24,247 nt of DNA, taken from the NCBI GenBank assembly GCA_025716855.1, contig JAIXMQ010000159.1, positions 1 to 24,247 of the forward strand. Direction: 5' to 3'. The position numbers and the translations under genes were made by a program. This DNA is from Pilaira anomala. Taxonomy: Eukaryota; Mucoromycota; Mucoromycetes; Mucorales; Mucoraceae. The notes under the pieces were generated by a model that was given only the letters and a program-made list of their open reading frames with translations, ran no database searches and had not been told where the DNA came from. This document shows positions 9,494-17,843 of the stretch, in pieces; the stretch's first letter is position 1; each line of letters starts with the position of its first letter.

Positions 9494-9780
9494 TGTATAA
9501 CAATACTATTATTTAAAACAATAATATTATTACCCAAAAATAATTCAATAAATAATAAAAAAAAATAAACTTACTTTAGTTTTAATTGAGGAAAGAAAGA
9601 AAAAGAAAGATAAAAGGTAAGGAAAATAAAAATAATGGGTTTTTATAGTTTTTTAGAGAAAATTTTTTTATTAAAACTAAGAATGAGTGACCTTTTAAGC
9701 AGTCAATAAATTTTTTCACAAATAAAACAGTCCTTTGGAATGATGTAGAATTATTTTTATTTGGAACAAAAAATAACTTT
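9494..9780. other. AT-rich upstream region of transposase gene I
   Basis: No gene. AT-rich, with purine-rich GAAAGAAAGAAAAAG near 9590. It should hold the promoter of the minus-strand gene I; no specific site is assigned. Confidence 0.4.
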
Positions 9781-9853
9781 CAGTAGGACTCGAACCAGGA
9801 TCACCGGGGTGGTAAACATTGATCATGACCAATCCCCTTTCTTCCGCTTAAAG
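9781..9853 (-). other. tRNA-like relic (Pol III box B)
   Basis: On the minus strand GGTTCGAGTCC (9785-9795) is an exact fit to the tRNA box B/T-loop consensus GGTTCGANTCC. Upstream, ATTGGTCATGATCAATG resembles a D-arm/box A region. The T stem does not pair and no anticodon stem can be drawn, so it is not a working tRNA gene. It may be a decayed tRNA or the head of a tRNA-derived short element. The phrase GATCATGACCAAT recurs in repeat E copy 2 at 13895. Confidence 0.35.
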
Positions 9854-10345
9854 AATTTGTCAACCTCAAATCCTTTCAAGTACAAGATGTTTACCAAGAT
9901 ACCACACGTGACCTTCACGTGACCTTCACGTTACTTTAATATAATATAAAATAAAAAAACTTTAACTTTACAGTTAAAGATCTAGTTTACAGGTTACAAG
10001 TTAATTAGGATAGAAGATAAAAGATGATCTTTTTTATTTATACAAAAGTTAGGGTATTTATACTTTTCTAATTTCTAATTAAAATAAACTACGTAATAGT
10101 TATAAACTAAATTAGTTTATAAGTTACGTCTTCTTGAATTACTCGTGATCAAATTTAGTTTTGTTTTCTTGAATGGTCTAGTCTTTGGAACCTTTGGCTT
10201 AAACCTTCTTTTAGTTTTTGTTACTTCCATTATGTCAGTGTTGAATGATGTAATAGGTTTTCTTGTAGCTTCCACCGGACTCACCGGACCAACCTTGACA
10301 AATTTTTCTAGTAAGTTGCATCCAAAAAACTTGAAAATTTTTTCA
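9822..10345 (-). repeat. Repeat E, copy 1
   Basis: About 500 bp matching 13895-14011 plus 17466-17843 in the same orientation (roughly three quarters identical by eye in the best part). Landmarks in order on the plus strand: GATCATGACCAAT, a CACGTGACnTTCACGTGAC double motif at 9902-9925, a long AT-rich middle, CTAAATTAGTTTATAA near 10107, then a coding-like block. On the minus strand that block (about 10320 to 10117) encodes the C-terminal end of a basic protein (KTKRRFKPK, TRPFKKTKLNLIT) ending in TAA. Family not recognised; the layout suggests the 3' end of a retroelement lying in minus orientation. Confidence 0.6.
10117..10320 (-). pseudogene. C-terminal fragment of an unknown basic protein in repeat E (copy 1)
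   Basis: The minus-strand frame is open from about 10320 to the TAA at 10117-10119. It aligns with 17843-17637: DIMEVTKTKRRFKPK against DLLEVTRPKRRSKLK, and RPFKKTKLNLIT against RPFKKTKINLIT. The substitutions are mostly conservative, which suggests real coding ancestry. The Lys/Arg-rich tail could be a nucleic-acid-binding or nuclear-localisation end of a retroelement protein; this is inference. Nothing upstream can be joined to it. Confidence 0.45.
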
Positions 10346-11542
10346 ATCGATCAATCCGTCATCAAAAAACAATCAATCCGTCCGAATCGAAGTTCCTTTA
10401 GTCTCTCCGGCTTTCTGGCTTTCTTCTCGTACCAAAAACTCCTTTCTCCGGCAAGTCCTTCACTTTCCTCTTTTGGACATTCGCAATCTTGCATTTCAGA
10501 TCTTGGATCTTGACTCATTCAAGCTAAATGGTAAGACCGTCTTCAAAACCAAGTCTCGTTCCGGACCAGGCAAGCCTTACCAGCTCGAGCCGAACCCGCA
10601 CAAGGCCCCAACCTCATGTCCCGGCCCGGACAAGTTTCTCACAAGTTCAAACTCTGCAAGTTCAAGTCTCGTCAATTGAAGCTCCGAAAGTTCAAACTCC
10701 GACGAGTGGAAATTTTGATTTTTCTTATGGTGATAAAAGACCATTTTCCGTTGTCTCTCCTTCCTCCTCCGGTGACACTTCCTCGAAGAAATCATCCGCC
10801 GTATCCCAACATCAACTAAGAGATATCAAGGACCGTTTGAAGCGTTTAGAAGATGCTTACGCTGAAATCTTTACTCTTCGTAACGCCCTTGAACACTCCG
10901 AATCCGCTCGCCGTGCTCTGGAAAGCCAAGTTGTTCAACTCAAAGCTGCTCAACAAGGCCCCCCTACCAAGTCTTCTCCTCCTCCTCCTTCTGCTGCCAA
11001 GTCCTCTGAGGCCGGTGCTACCTTCGCTAGCGTAGCTGCCAAGAACGCACCCAAGCCAAAGTCCAAGGCTAAGGCCAAGAAACCTCCCGCTCCTTCTCCC
11101 CGCCGTGCTGCTGCTACCATTGGTCGACTCTTTGGTCCTAAGGCTGGTACCCCTTCCGAATACCACTTTGTCTACTATAAGCAGTCCATCCGCCGTCCTC
11201 TAAAACAACTCCGCGCCTCCCTCAAGAACATAGGTGTCAATGTCTCCCGGATACTTGATATCCAGTACCCTGAAGCCCAGATTGTCTCCTTTCTTTTCTT
11301 TTACATGCTGATTACATTGCCGAGTTCACCAGCTTGATGAATGAGAAAGGCCGTGGTGCTCTACCTGCTCGTGAATATGACCCGTATCACCCGGAATCTC
11401 TCAAGGACCCCAAATTCGGTACTCTTTCCTTTGAGCTTCGCGCTCTAAAAGCTCGTGAAATTCAAAACACTCGTTGTCTTCGAAGTCTCTCTTTTGTCCG
11501 TCGTTCTGCCCGTCTCTCTGTTGCCCGTTCCTTCCTTTACTA

Positions 11543-13246
11543 CTGGGTTTCCCACCATTTTTTCAAAAAATTGAGTGTAATTTTTCAAAAAACGCTGCAC
11601 TATTTTTTCAAAAAACTCAGACTATTTTTTCAAAAAGGCACAAAGATTTTTTAAAAAAAAATTTAATTTTATTCAAAAGTTTAAAGCATTTCTTCCATTG
11701 CAAGGCAGCGAGGGAAAAAACTAACAGAATGACGGATCCATCCACGACAATCTTGTAAAGTTACATTTGTAACCGACTCCATAATTCGAGGAGTCAAAAG
11801 ATCACCTGTGTCAAGAGGGTTTCTTTTAATACCACTCTTAACTTTGGACCAAAATTCTTCAATCGGGTTGAGGAAGGGAGAGTACGCAGGTAAATAAATA
11901 CATTTGTATCCTCTTTCCTCGATCAATGCTCTTATAGCAGCAGGTTTATGAATAGGTGCGTTATCCATAACTAAATAATAGCCACGTAAGCCATTTCTAT
12001 CTAAACAGTCCATCATACTATTTAAATAACTCAAAAAATGAGCTGATCTAGTTCCTACCCTACCATTAATAGCCACTTCCTGGCCATCAATTTTTCTCTT
12101 TTTCTTTCCTACTGTCGATGTAGGTTTTCTCAAAGAAATATCGATAACTCCATCCACAGAAATCGCACCCAAAATTGTGATGGAGGTACTACGTGCAGCT
12201 GGTACAATTGCTATAGCAGGCTTTCCTCTCTTTGACCAGCCTCTATTTCGGGTTATGTTTAAATTAAATCCGGCTTCGTCAATAAAAACACAGTTTTTCT
12301 CAAAATCCATATCAGGATCTGCCATCCATTCTGTTACTGAATCTCGGCGCTGAGTAATCACATCTATGTGATTTCGTCTGACAGGGATTTTTTCGAGTCT
12401 TTTCATAGACAGGGCGCATCTTAGTCTCATAAACCGATGTAAGGCTGACTTACTCACCTGTATACTTTCGTCACTAAAATGTTTAAGTAACTCTTCAGAT
12501 ACCTGAGTCAATACAGCGGTAGGTTTTTCATCGATGTATTTGATGATCCAATCTGCGTGTCTGTCTTTGAGTTTAAATTGGGATCCTTTCGGTCCTCTTT
12601 TTTTTCTTTGTGGAATGCCTAATTCTGGATCCTCTCTATACTTCTTACGATAGTTGTAGCCGGAATGAAGCCTGATGCCAGTCGACAAACATGCTGATTT
12701 AACGTCAGAGCCAGCAGAAATCAAATCTATAAATAACCCTATTTGCTCGTCTTTATACTTCATATGAACTCTTTTTTTTTCGATGCCGTCTTTTTTGAAT
12801 TCAGGCTGATTAAAATGAATTAGGGAGTACTCTTTCACCCGGGCATGTTTTTCTTCCAGACTCTCGCTTTCCTCGATATTGAGCTCTTCGTCTGAGCTTT
12901 TTTCTTCATTTTCATCTTCACTATCGTGTTCAAGATCGAGATCGTCGACAATGACCTCGTCTACGTCCATAGCATTTTCTGTACTGCTGTTTTCACTAGT
13001 ATTATATTTTTGATATAAGCTAACGTAAAGCTCTTGGGTTTCGTGATCGTCTTCCATCTCAAGATTAAGGTCGTTCATTAATACATCAATAGAAATGGTT
13101 TTAATTTTTATTAGAAAAATAAGGGCAGTTTTTTTTAAAAAATCTTAGTCCCTTTTTGAAAAAATAGTCTGAGTTTTTTGAAAAAATAGTGCAGCGTTTT
13201 TTGAAAAATTACACTCAATTTTTTGAAAAAATGGTGGGAAACCCAG
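11543..13246 (-). mobile_element. Complete Tc1/mariner-type transposon D
   Basis: A 1704-bp element with long terminal inverted repeats starting CTGGGTTTCCCACC. About 97 bp at each end (11543-11639 and 13150-13246) read identically by eye, then diverge. TA is duplicated at 11541-11542 and 13247-13248. Each repeat contains several T-run/CAAAAA blocks with related spacing, possibly repeated transposase-binding sites. The single gene is uninterrupted. Identical ends, an exact target duplication and an intact transposase suggest recent arrival, and the element may still be mobile. Confidence 0.95.
11681..13078 (-). CDS. Tc1-type DDE transposase (DD34E), intact
   Basis: A 465-residue single-exon protein that cuts and pastes element D at TA sites. 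Residues 1-80 are strongly acidic and Ser-rich, probably disordered. A DNA-binding region follows with HTH-like segments (LISAGSDVKSACLSTGI; then SKSALHRFMRLR after a basic KKRGPKGSQFKLK block). The DDE domain shows VFIDEAGFN (first D), YYLVMDNAPIHK (second D) and SPFLNPIEEFWSKVK (E); 34 residues lie between the second D and the E, the Tc1 spacing. No stops or frameshifts. The stop lies about 40 bp inside the left repeat and the start about 70 bp inside the right repeat. Distantly related to fragment A at the left edge. The gene runs antisense to the ORF1-like gene it interrupts. Confidence 0.95.
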   Translation of the reverse strand: MNDLNLEMEDDHETQELYVSLYQKYNTSENSSTENAMDVDEVIVDDLDLEHDSEDENEEKSSDEELNIEESESLEEKHARVKEYSLIHFNQPEFKKDGIEKKRVHMKYKDEQIGLFIDLISAGSDVKSACLSTGIRLHSGYNYRKKYREDPELGIPQRKKRGPKGSQFKLKDRHADWIIKYIDEKPTAVLTQVSEELLKHFSDESIQVSKSALHRFMRLRCALSMKRLEKIPVRRNHIDVITQRRDSVTEWMADPDMDFEKNCVFIDEAGFNLNITRNRGWSKRGKPAIAIVPAARSTSITILGAISVDGVIDISLRKPTSTVGKKKRKIDGQEVAINGRVGTRSAHFLSYLNSMMDCLDRNGLRGYYLVMDNAPIHKPAAIRALIEERGYKCIYLPAYSPFLNPIEEFWSKVKSGIKRNPLDTGDLLTPRIMESVTNVTLQDCRGWIRHSVSFFPRCLAMEEML

Positions 13247-13363
13247 TACAACCGAATAAATCAAACCCAGTTTGATGTTATTCTGGCTCAAGAACGTGCT
13301 TCCCGTCCTTCTCCTCCTGTTCCTGCTCCCAAGTTGTCTCCGGATGAAGTCGTTGAAAAGTAA

Positions 13364-13894
13364 AGCATCTCGCTTATCTTGGATACCTTCTCCACCTTGA
13401 CCATGAAGCTGCCCACAGCTTGGCTTACGCTCCTCCCTCGGTAGATGAAACAATGATGTCGGACTAGTCCGTTTCTTTTTTTTAATCATCAATGTATCTA
13501 TCCTGTCTCTCCTTTCTCCTCTTTTCTCTTCTTTTGGTTTTGCTTCCTTCTCTCTTTTTCTGCTCCGTGCTCTCCTTTTTCTCTCCTTTTTGTGTTTCTG
13601 CATTTTGTTTGTGTTCTTTTGTGCCTGTTCGGATTGACTGTCGGGGTTACCCAGTGTACTGCTCCTTTCCCAAGCCTTCTGTATCCATTCCTTGCCTTTC
13701 TCTTTCTGTCTCTCTTCTTCTGTGCTGGTGACTTTTTTAGTATTTTAATTATAATTAACCCTCTGTTCTTCGGAACATTTATTTTTTTCTTTACTTTTTG
13801 TTACCTTGGTACTCGGGGTATTCAGACTACCATCTTTCCAGTCCCTTGCACCCCTTATTAATAATAATTTTAATAAAACCAACTTTCTTAACCT
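13364..13894 (+). other. Pyrimidine-rich 3' region of the ORF1-like element
   Basis: About 500 bp after the ORF1-like stop. From 13465 to 13800 it is very rich in C and T (TTTCTCCT-type tracts), ending in TTATTAATAATAATTTTAATAA (in part simple TAA repeats) at 13856-13877. This could be the 3' untranslated region and tail of a non-LTR element, or the remnant between ORF1 and a lost ORF2. Apparent open frames here are low-complexity Leu/Ser/Phe runs and are not credible genes. Confidence 0.4.
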
Positions 13895-14011
13895 GATCAT
13901 GACCAATGAGACATTCAATAGTATGTATCGTATCATAGTTAATGAAAAAGATACAAGTCAAATCATTTTAAATATAACACGTGACATTCACGTGACGTTA
14001 ACATTGCTTTA
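13895..14011 (-). repeat. Repeat E, copy 2, left piece
   Basis: Matches 9822-9940: starts GATCATGACCAAT and, 82 bp later, has ACACGTGACATTCACGTGACG as in copy 1. It stops at the TA where element C is inserted and continues at 17466 with ATATAAAATAAAATAAAAA, the sequence that follows in copy 1. Confidence 0.7.
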
Positions 14012-14545
14012 CAGTGCATCTATTCTTAAATCGAAAATGTTTAGCCCTACGAAATTTTTTTTATAAAATTGGAAATTTACTACTAAAAAAATTAATTTAT
14101 TCGACCGGAATACATATATATCTATTAAATAAAGCATTTAAAAGAGATCTATGGATAAAAAAATTTACTTTTGCTATATTTTTTTTTCAGATTACACTCA
14201 TGAAATATCGACTTAATAGCAGGGCAGGCAGAAATTTGTCTCCCTATTTTCGGATTCCGAAATCAATATCGGAGCACATTTAGCCAATAATATTGCAGGG
14301 TTATGTTACACCGGGGTTTAAAGTTTAGCAAAAGATGAGGCCATTTTTTTTATACCCCATTGCAGTAATTATGAGTTCTATGTACAAGTGAAAAAAAAAA
14401 TCGAACATTGTTGGAACTCAATTCCATAATTGACACATTCAACGACACAGAAACCTTTATTTGGGACGTTCCTGAAAAGTTTATAATTTCTAAGTTCAAC
14501 TTAACCAATTTGCATGATTTATAAATTTAACTCAATCAATATGCG

Positions 14546-14699
14546 CATATCATACGAGCACGTATCATACGAGCACATATCTTACGAGCACATATCTTAC
14601 GAGCACTTGTCATCGAAGGCTGTCAAACGAATACATATCATACGAGTACATATCATACGAGTACGTATCATACGAGCACTTGTCATCCAAGGCTGTCAA
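14546..14699. repeat. Minisatellite in the 5' region of element C
   Basis: Seven 15-bp units of the type CATATCATACGAGCA (four at 14546-14605, three at 14634-14678), each block followed by CTTGTCATCNAAGGCTGTCAA. The array has a two-level structure, (4 units + spacer)(3 units + spacer). It lies about 100 bp before the transposase start and could bind transposase or act in the promoter; the role is inferred from position only. Confidence 0.9.
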
Positions 14700-14802
14700 T
14701 CCTGTGTTTACTCAATTTTTTTTTAAATATAAATATATCTCCTATTTCTCATAAAAAAAAACTATTATTTTTATTTTTATTTATAAACTTTTTAACTATA
14801 CA

Positions 14803-17279
14803 ATGGGCAGACATAACAAAAGAATGATTCATTCATTGAGCATGCAAGAAGACGTGAAGAAGCTGCTACAAAGGAGGTCTTCAATGATAATGATAATGGT
14901 AAGCATCATTAAGAAATTAACAATATATAATTAAATGCTCTTATTTATAATCTAATATTTTTTTATGTAGAAGTAACCATTAATAAGGTTCTTCAACATA
15001 AGGATGAGAATACAAAATTTCGTCGTAGTCTTGAATTCTCGGATAGACATAAGCGTAGAAAACTCCAACAGAATAAGGAGATGGCTAAAGGAAGCATGAC
15101 TTTGCATAGTTTCTTTGGTTCTAAATCGGATGTTTCCATGCAAGAAGCCGGTCCATTAGAAGATGAATTTTCTATTGAAGAAGAAGGATTCTCATTTCCA
15201 GAAGTAGCTCCCTTGCCAGTAGTATCTGAGCTTGATAGAATTAAGAATGCTATGGAATTATTAAGTTTAGAATTATTACCAATGATTAATAAAAAGTCAA
15301 GTCAACAGGTTGAGGGAACCTTTGAAAACTACAAGCGTTTAGCAGTTTACAAATACTTCCTTTTTAGATTGGGTGGATCTAATAAAACTATTGCTTCATC
15401 CATGGCTGCCCAAAAGTACTGGCGTGAAAAGGCTACGCATTACCGTACTAATATGATTATCAAGTATGCAAAAGAGTACATGGAAACTGGAAACATCACA
15501 CCAAGTGCTCAAGGTAAACATAGCAAGCGAGTATCAGTCCTTGATGACAATGACATCAAGAGAAAGGTTATTGAGTGGTTCCGGTCGGTCCCTAGAAGTC
15601 AAAGATCCATTCCTGCTTTACAAAATGAATTAAGAAATGTGATTCTTCCTAACGCTGTTGATCTTTCTGAACTTCATGATGAACACGACACGAATAACGT
15701 AGCAACCAATCCTCTTTCTTCCGAATGTATTAGAAGAAAACTCATTCAATGGGGCTTTGATTTTAAATGCCTTAGTAAGTAATTGAAGTCAATATATAGT
15801 AGTAATTAAATATGAAGCTAACATTTAAAATTATTTTAGAAAATGCTGTATATTTCGATGGTCATGAAAGAGAGGACGTCATTGAATATCGCTTGTTGTG
15901 GTCAAGAAGAATAATGGAATACAGTACCCGCTCTATATAAGGCCATAAAAAATTTCAGACTTTTGCGGCCTTAAATCGTGTCATAGGCAAAATATTCAGA
16001 AAATTGCAGCCTTAGATCGGAAATGGCCTTAAATAGAGCGGGTACGGTATTCGAAGCTCACACAGGAGTATGATCCCCTTGATGTCAGTGTTGAACTTCC
16101 CTTGGTGTTACCTGCAGGCAAAAAACAGCATGTTTTTGTAACTCACGATGAAAGTACCTTCTACAGTAATGACTACCAAAAGCATGCCTGGGTGGAAAAG
16201 GGTGAAAGCTACTGCCTTCCCAAGTCTCAAGGTAGAGCAATAATGGTGTCTGAATTCCATTGTAGGTGCCATGGTACAATGCGAGCTACAATCAATGGAA
16301 AGAATGTAACTTCCCGTACAATTTTTTACCCTGGGCAAGCAAATGATGGCTACTGGACAAGTAAGCACATGTTGAAGCAATTGGAGGAGGTAATGGTCTT
16401 GTTCAATTTTATTCACCAAGACATGATTGCTATCTTTTGTTTCGATCAAAGTAGTAATCATAAGGCATTTGCTGAGGATGCTCTTGTTGCGAGTCGAATG
16501 AACATGTTGCCTCATGTAGTCAGCACAAGTGATGCTAAAGTTCGTGATGGTTATTACCAGAAGATACGCGCTGATGGAACTACGATCACTGAGGTGCAAT
16601 CAATGTATGTGGAAAAAAGCTACAATTATGCAGAAGTCCAAAGACTTCATAATCTTACAACAATGGATCGACTTGTTAAAAGAGCAGCTATTATTGAGTT
16701 AGTTCATGCTAAAACAACTGTAAGTTAAAATTTAAAAAAAAAATAATAAATAAATAAATCTAACATTTTCTTATTTTCTTTAGCCCAAGGTATACTTCAA
16801 GGGTTTAAAGGTTATCTTACAAGAGAGAAACCTATACAATGGTCAAAACAAAGATTGCCGTGGTATTGGATTGGATCGAGACGACTGTTGCGCCGTTCAT
16901 TTAATGGCAAAACAACAAGACTTTTTGGATCAGAAGTCCGTATTGGAAGAGGCAATTACTAGACAAGGTCACCTTTTTGAATTGTATCCAAGGTTTCATT
17001 GTGAGTGTAACCCAATTGAAAGGTTTTGGGGGGCAGCCAAGAAAATCGCAACAGAATTGTAACTACAATTTCAAGTCTTTAGAAAAAAATTTGGACTCGT
17101 TCTTGGATGCCGTTTCGCCTCCTGGAGAGCCACCTTTGTTGATCCGAAGATACTGGAATAAGAGCTTCAGATATGTAGCTGCTTATAGCGAAGGAAGTAA
17201 TGCTGCTGAAGCCGTAGAGCTGGTGAAGGAGTTCTCAAAAGCTCAGAAATCTCATCGTAAACTTCGTCTCAACCAATAA
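14803..17279 (+). pseudogene. Fungal DDE transposase of element C, disrupted
   Basis: Spliced transposase related to the fungal DDE proteins that carry the phrases YFDGHERxDVxEYR and CNPIERFWG. Introns: 14899-14970, 15775-15839, 16720-16783. Landmarks: basic leader with HKRRKLQQNKEMAKG and SFFG (15040-15115); a DNA-binding middle part in exon 2; VYFDGHEREDVIEYR (15846-15890); THDESTFYSND (first D, 16140-16175); FCFDQSSNHKAF (second D, 16436-16470); CNPIERFWG (E, 17005-17035). Damage: MITE H at 15922-16047; a one-base frameshift near 17040 (AAAA run after FWGAAK); and probably another near 14820-14840, because the conserved EHARRREEAATKE frame is not in phase with the ATG at 14803. The start is therefore uncertain. 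The stop is TAA at 17277-17279. Confidence 0.85.
15922..16047. mobile_element. MITE H inside the element C transposase gene
   Basis: A 126-bp element whose ends are inverted repeats of about 25 bp: CAGTACCCGCTCTATATAAG on the left and, in reverse complement, CCGTACCCGCTCTATTTAAG on the right. TA is duplicated (15920-15921 and 16048-16049). Removing H plus one TA restores the transposase frame at IMEY-SKLTQEYD. The TA target and end sequence suggest mobilisation by a Tc1/mariner-type transposase encoded elsewhere. Confidence 0.93.
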
Positions 17280-17465
17280 AAAAAAATATTTGTACGTTAT
17301 TATAGTCATCATTAATATTTTAAAAAGTGTTTCATTCATGTTTAGCATCATAAAACATTAGAACTTTCGCAATGAGCAATTTTTTTTTTAATGACGGAGT
17401 TTAAACCCTAAAATTCAGATTTTGTCCGTTTTTTAAAAATTTTCGATTTAAGAATAGATGCACTG

Positions 17466-17843
17466 TAATATAAAATAAAATAAAAAGACTTTAACTTTGA
17501 TCTAATTATAAGTTATAAGTATTATTTAAAGATAGGATAAAAGGCAGTCTTTAATTATAATCAAGGTAATTGGTATTTATATCTTTTCTAATTCTAATTA
17601 TGTAAAAGATGCATAATGGCTGTAGGCTAAATTAGTTTATAACTTACGTTGTATTGCATTAACAGTTATCAAATTTATCTTTGTTTTCTTAAAAGGTCTA
17701 GGCTTGCGAACCTTTAGCTTGGACCTTCTTTTTGGTCTTGTTACTTCCAATAAGTCATTGTTACGTAATTCATATAGTCTTTTTGTTACTTCTACCAGAC
17801 TTGTCTGAAATGCCGAATTGACCGCGACAGAAGTGTCAACCAA
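17466..17843 (-). repeat. Repeat E, copy 2, right piece
   Basis: Continues repeat E after element C and is colinear with about 9936-10330 of copy 1: AT-rich block, CTAAATTAGTTTATAA near 17627, then a coding-like block read on the minus strand. The match fades near 17850. Confidence 0.7.
17637..17843 (-). pseudogene. C-terminal fragment of an unknown basic protein in repeat E (copy 2)
   Basis: Minus-strand frame of about 68 residues ending at 17637. It shows SLVEVTKRLYELRNNDLLEV and a basic end, RPKRRSKLKVRKPRPFKK then TKINLIT. It is the counterpart of the fragment at 10117-10320. The first Met in the frame is not evidence of a true start, since copy 1 has no Met there. Protein family not recognised. 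Confidence 0.45.

Larger units (their letters stand above)
10528..13363 (+). pseudogene. Coiled-coil ORF1-like protein (probable non-LTR retrotransposon), interrupted by transposon D
   Basis: Intronless gene with GC-richer, biased codons. Order: Ser/Thr/Pro-rich leader; coiled coil (LRDIKDRLKRLEDAYAEIF, about residues 90-130); Ala/Lys/Pro-rich linker (PKPKSKAKAKKPPAPSP); a globular part with RRPLKQLRASLKNIGVN, then ILDIQYPEAQIVSFL and a C-terminal helical region. Two breaks are visible. CTTTT is doubled at 11293-11302, shifting the frame. Transposon D is inserted at the TA 11541-11542, and the frame resumes at 13249 and stops at 13361-13363. Discounting the extra 5 bp, D and one TA, the lengths sum to 1125 bp, exactly 375 codons. 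ORF1 identity rests on coiled-coil plus basic linker architecture and remembered resemblance to Mucoromycota LINE ORF1 proteins. No reverse transcriptase follows, so a domesticated or host gene is not excluded. Confidence 0.6.
14012..17465 (+). mobile_element. DNA transposon C, near-complete
   Basis: A 3454-bp element with terminal inverted repeats of about 25 bp (CAGTGCATCTATTCTTAAAT) and TA duplicated at 14010-14011 and 17466-17467. The two subterminal regions differ from each other but each is shared with element B, which lies the other way round. It carries a spliced DDE transposase gene, a minisatellite upstream of it, and a 126-bp MITE (H) inside it. The insertion target is repeat E: removing C and one TA restores a sequence colinear with repeat E copy 1. 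Confidence 0.93.

Noticed and set aside
9781..9853. Functional tRNA gene
   Set aside because: Box B is perfect but the T, anticodon and acceptor stems do not pair.
10145..10513. 122-codon open frame on the plus strand before the ORF1-like gene
   Set aside because: Its first half lies over the repeat E block whose conserved reading frame is on the minus strand, and the plus frame has no counterpart in copy 2.
13492..13861. Leu/Ser/Phe-rich open frames after the ORF1-like gene
   Set aside because: They come from a pyrimidine-rich tract and are low-complexity shadows; apparent membrane segments are composition artefacts.
14546..14699. CRISPR-like array
   Set aside because: Units are contiguous 15-bp repeats without unique spacers, in a eukaryotic transposon.
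14514..14726. Open frame with repeated SYEHI/IIRV units
   Set aside because: It is simply the translation of the 15-bp minisatellite, with no start context or homologous domain.
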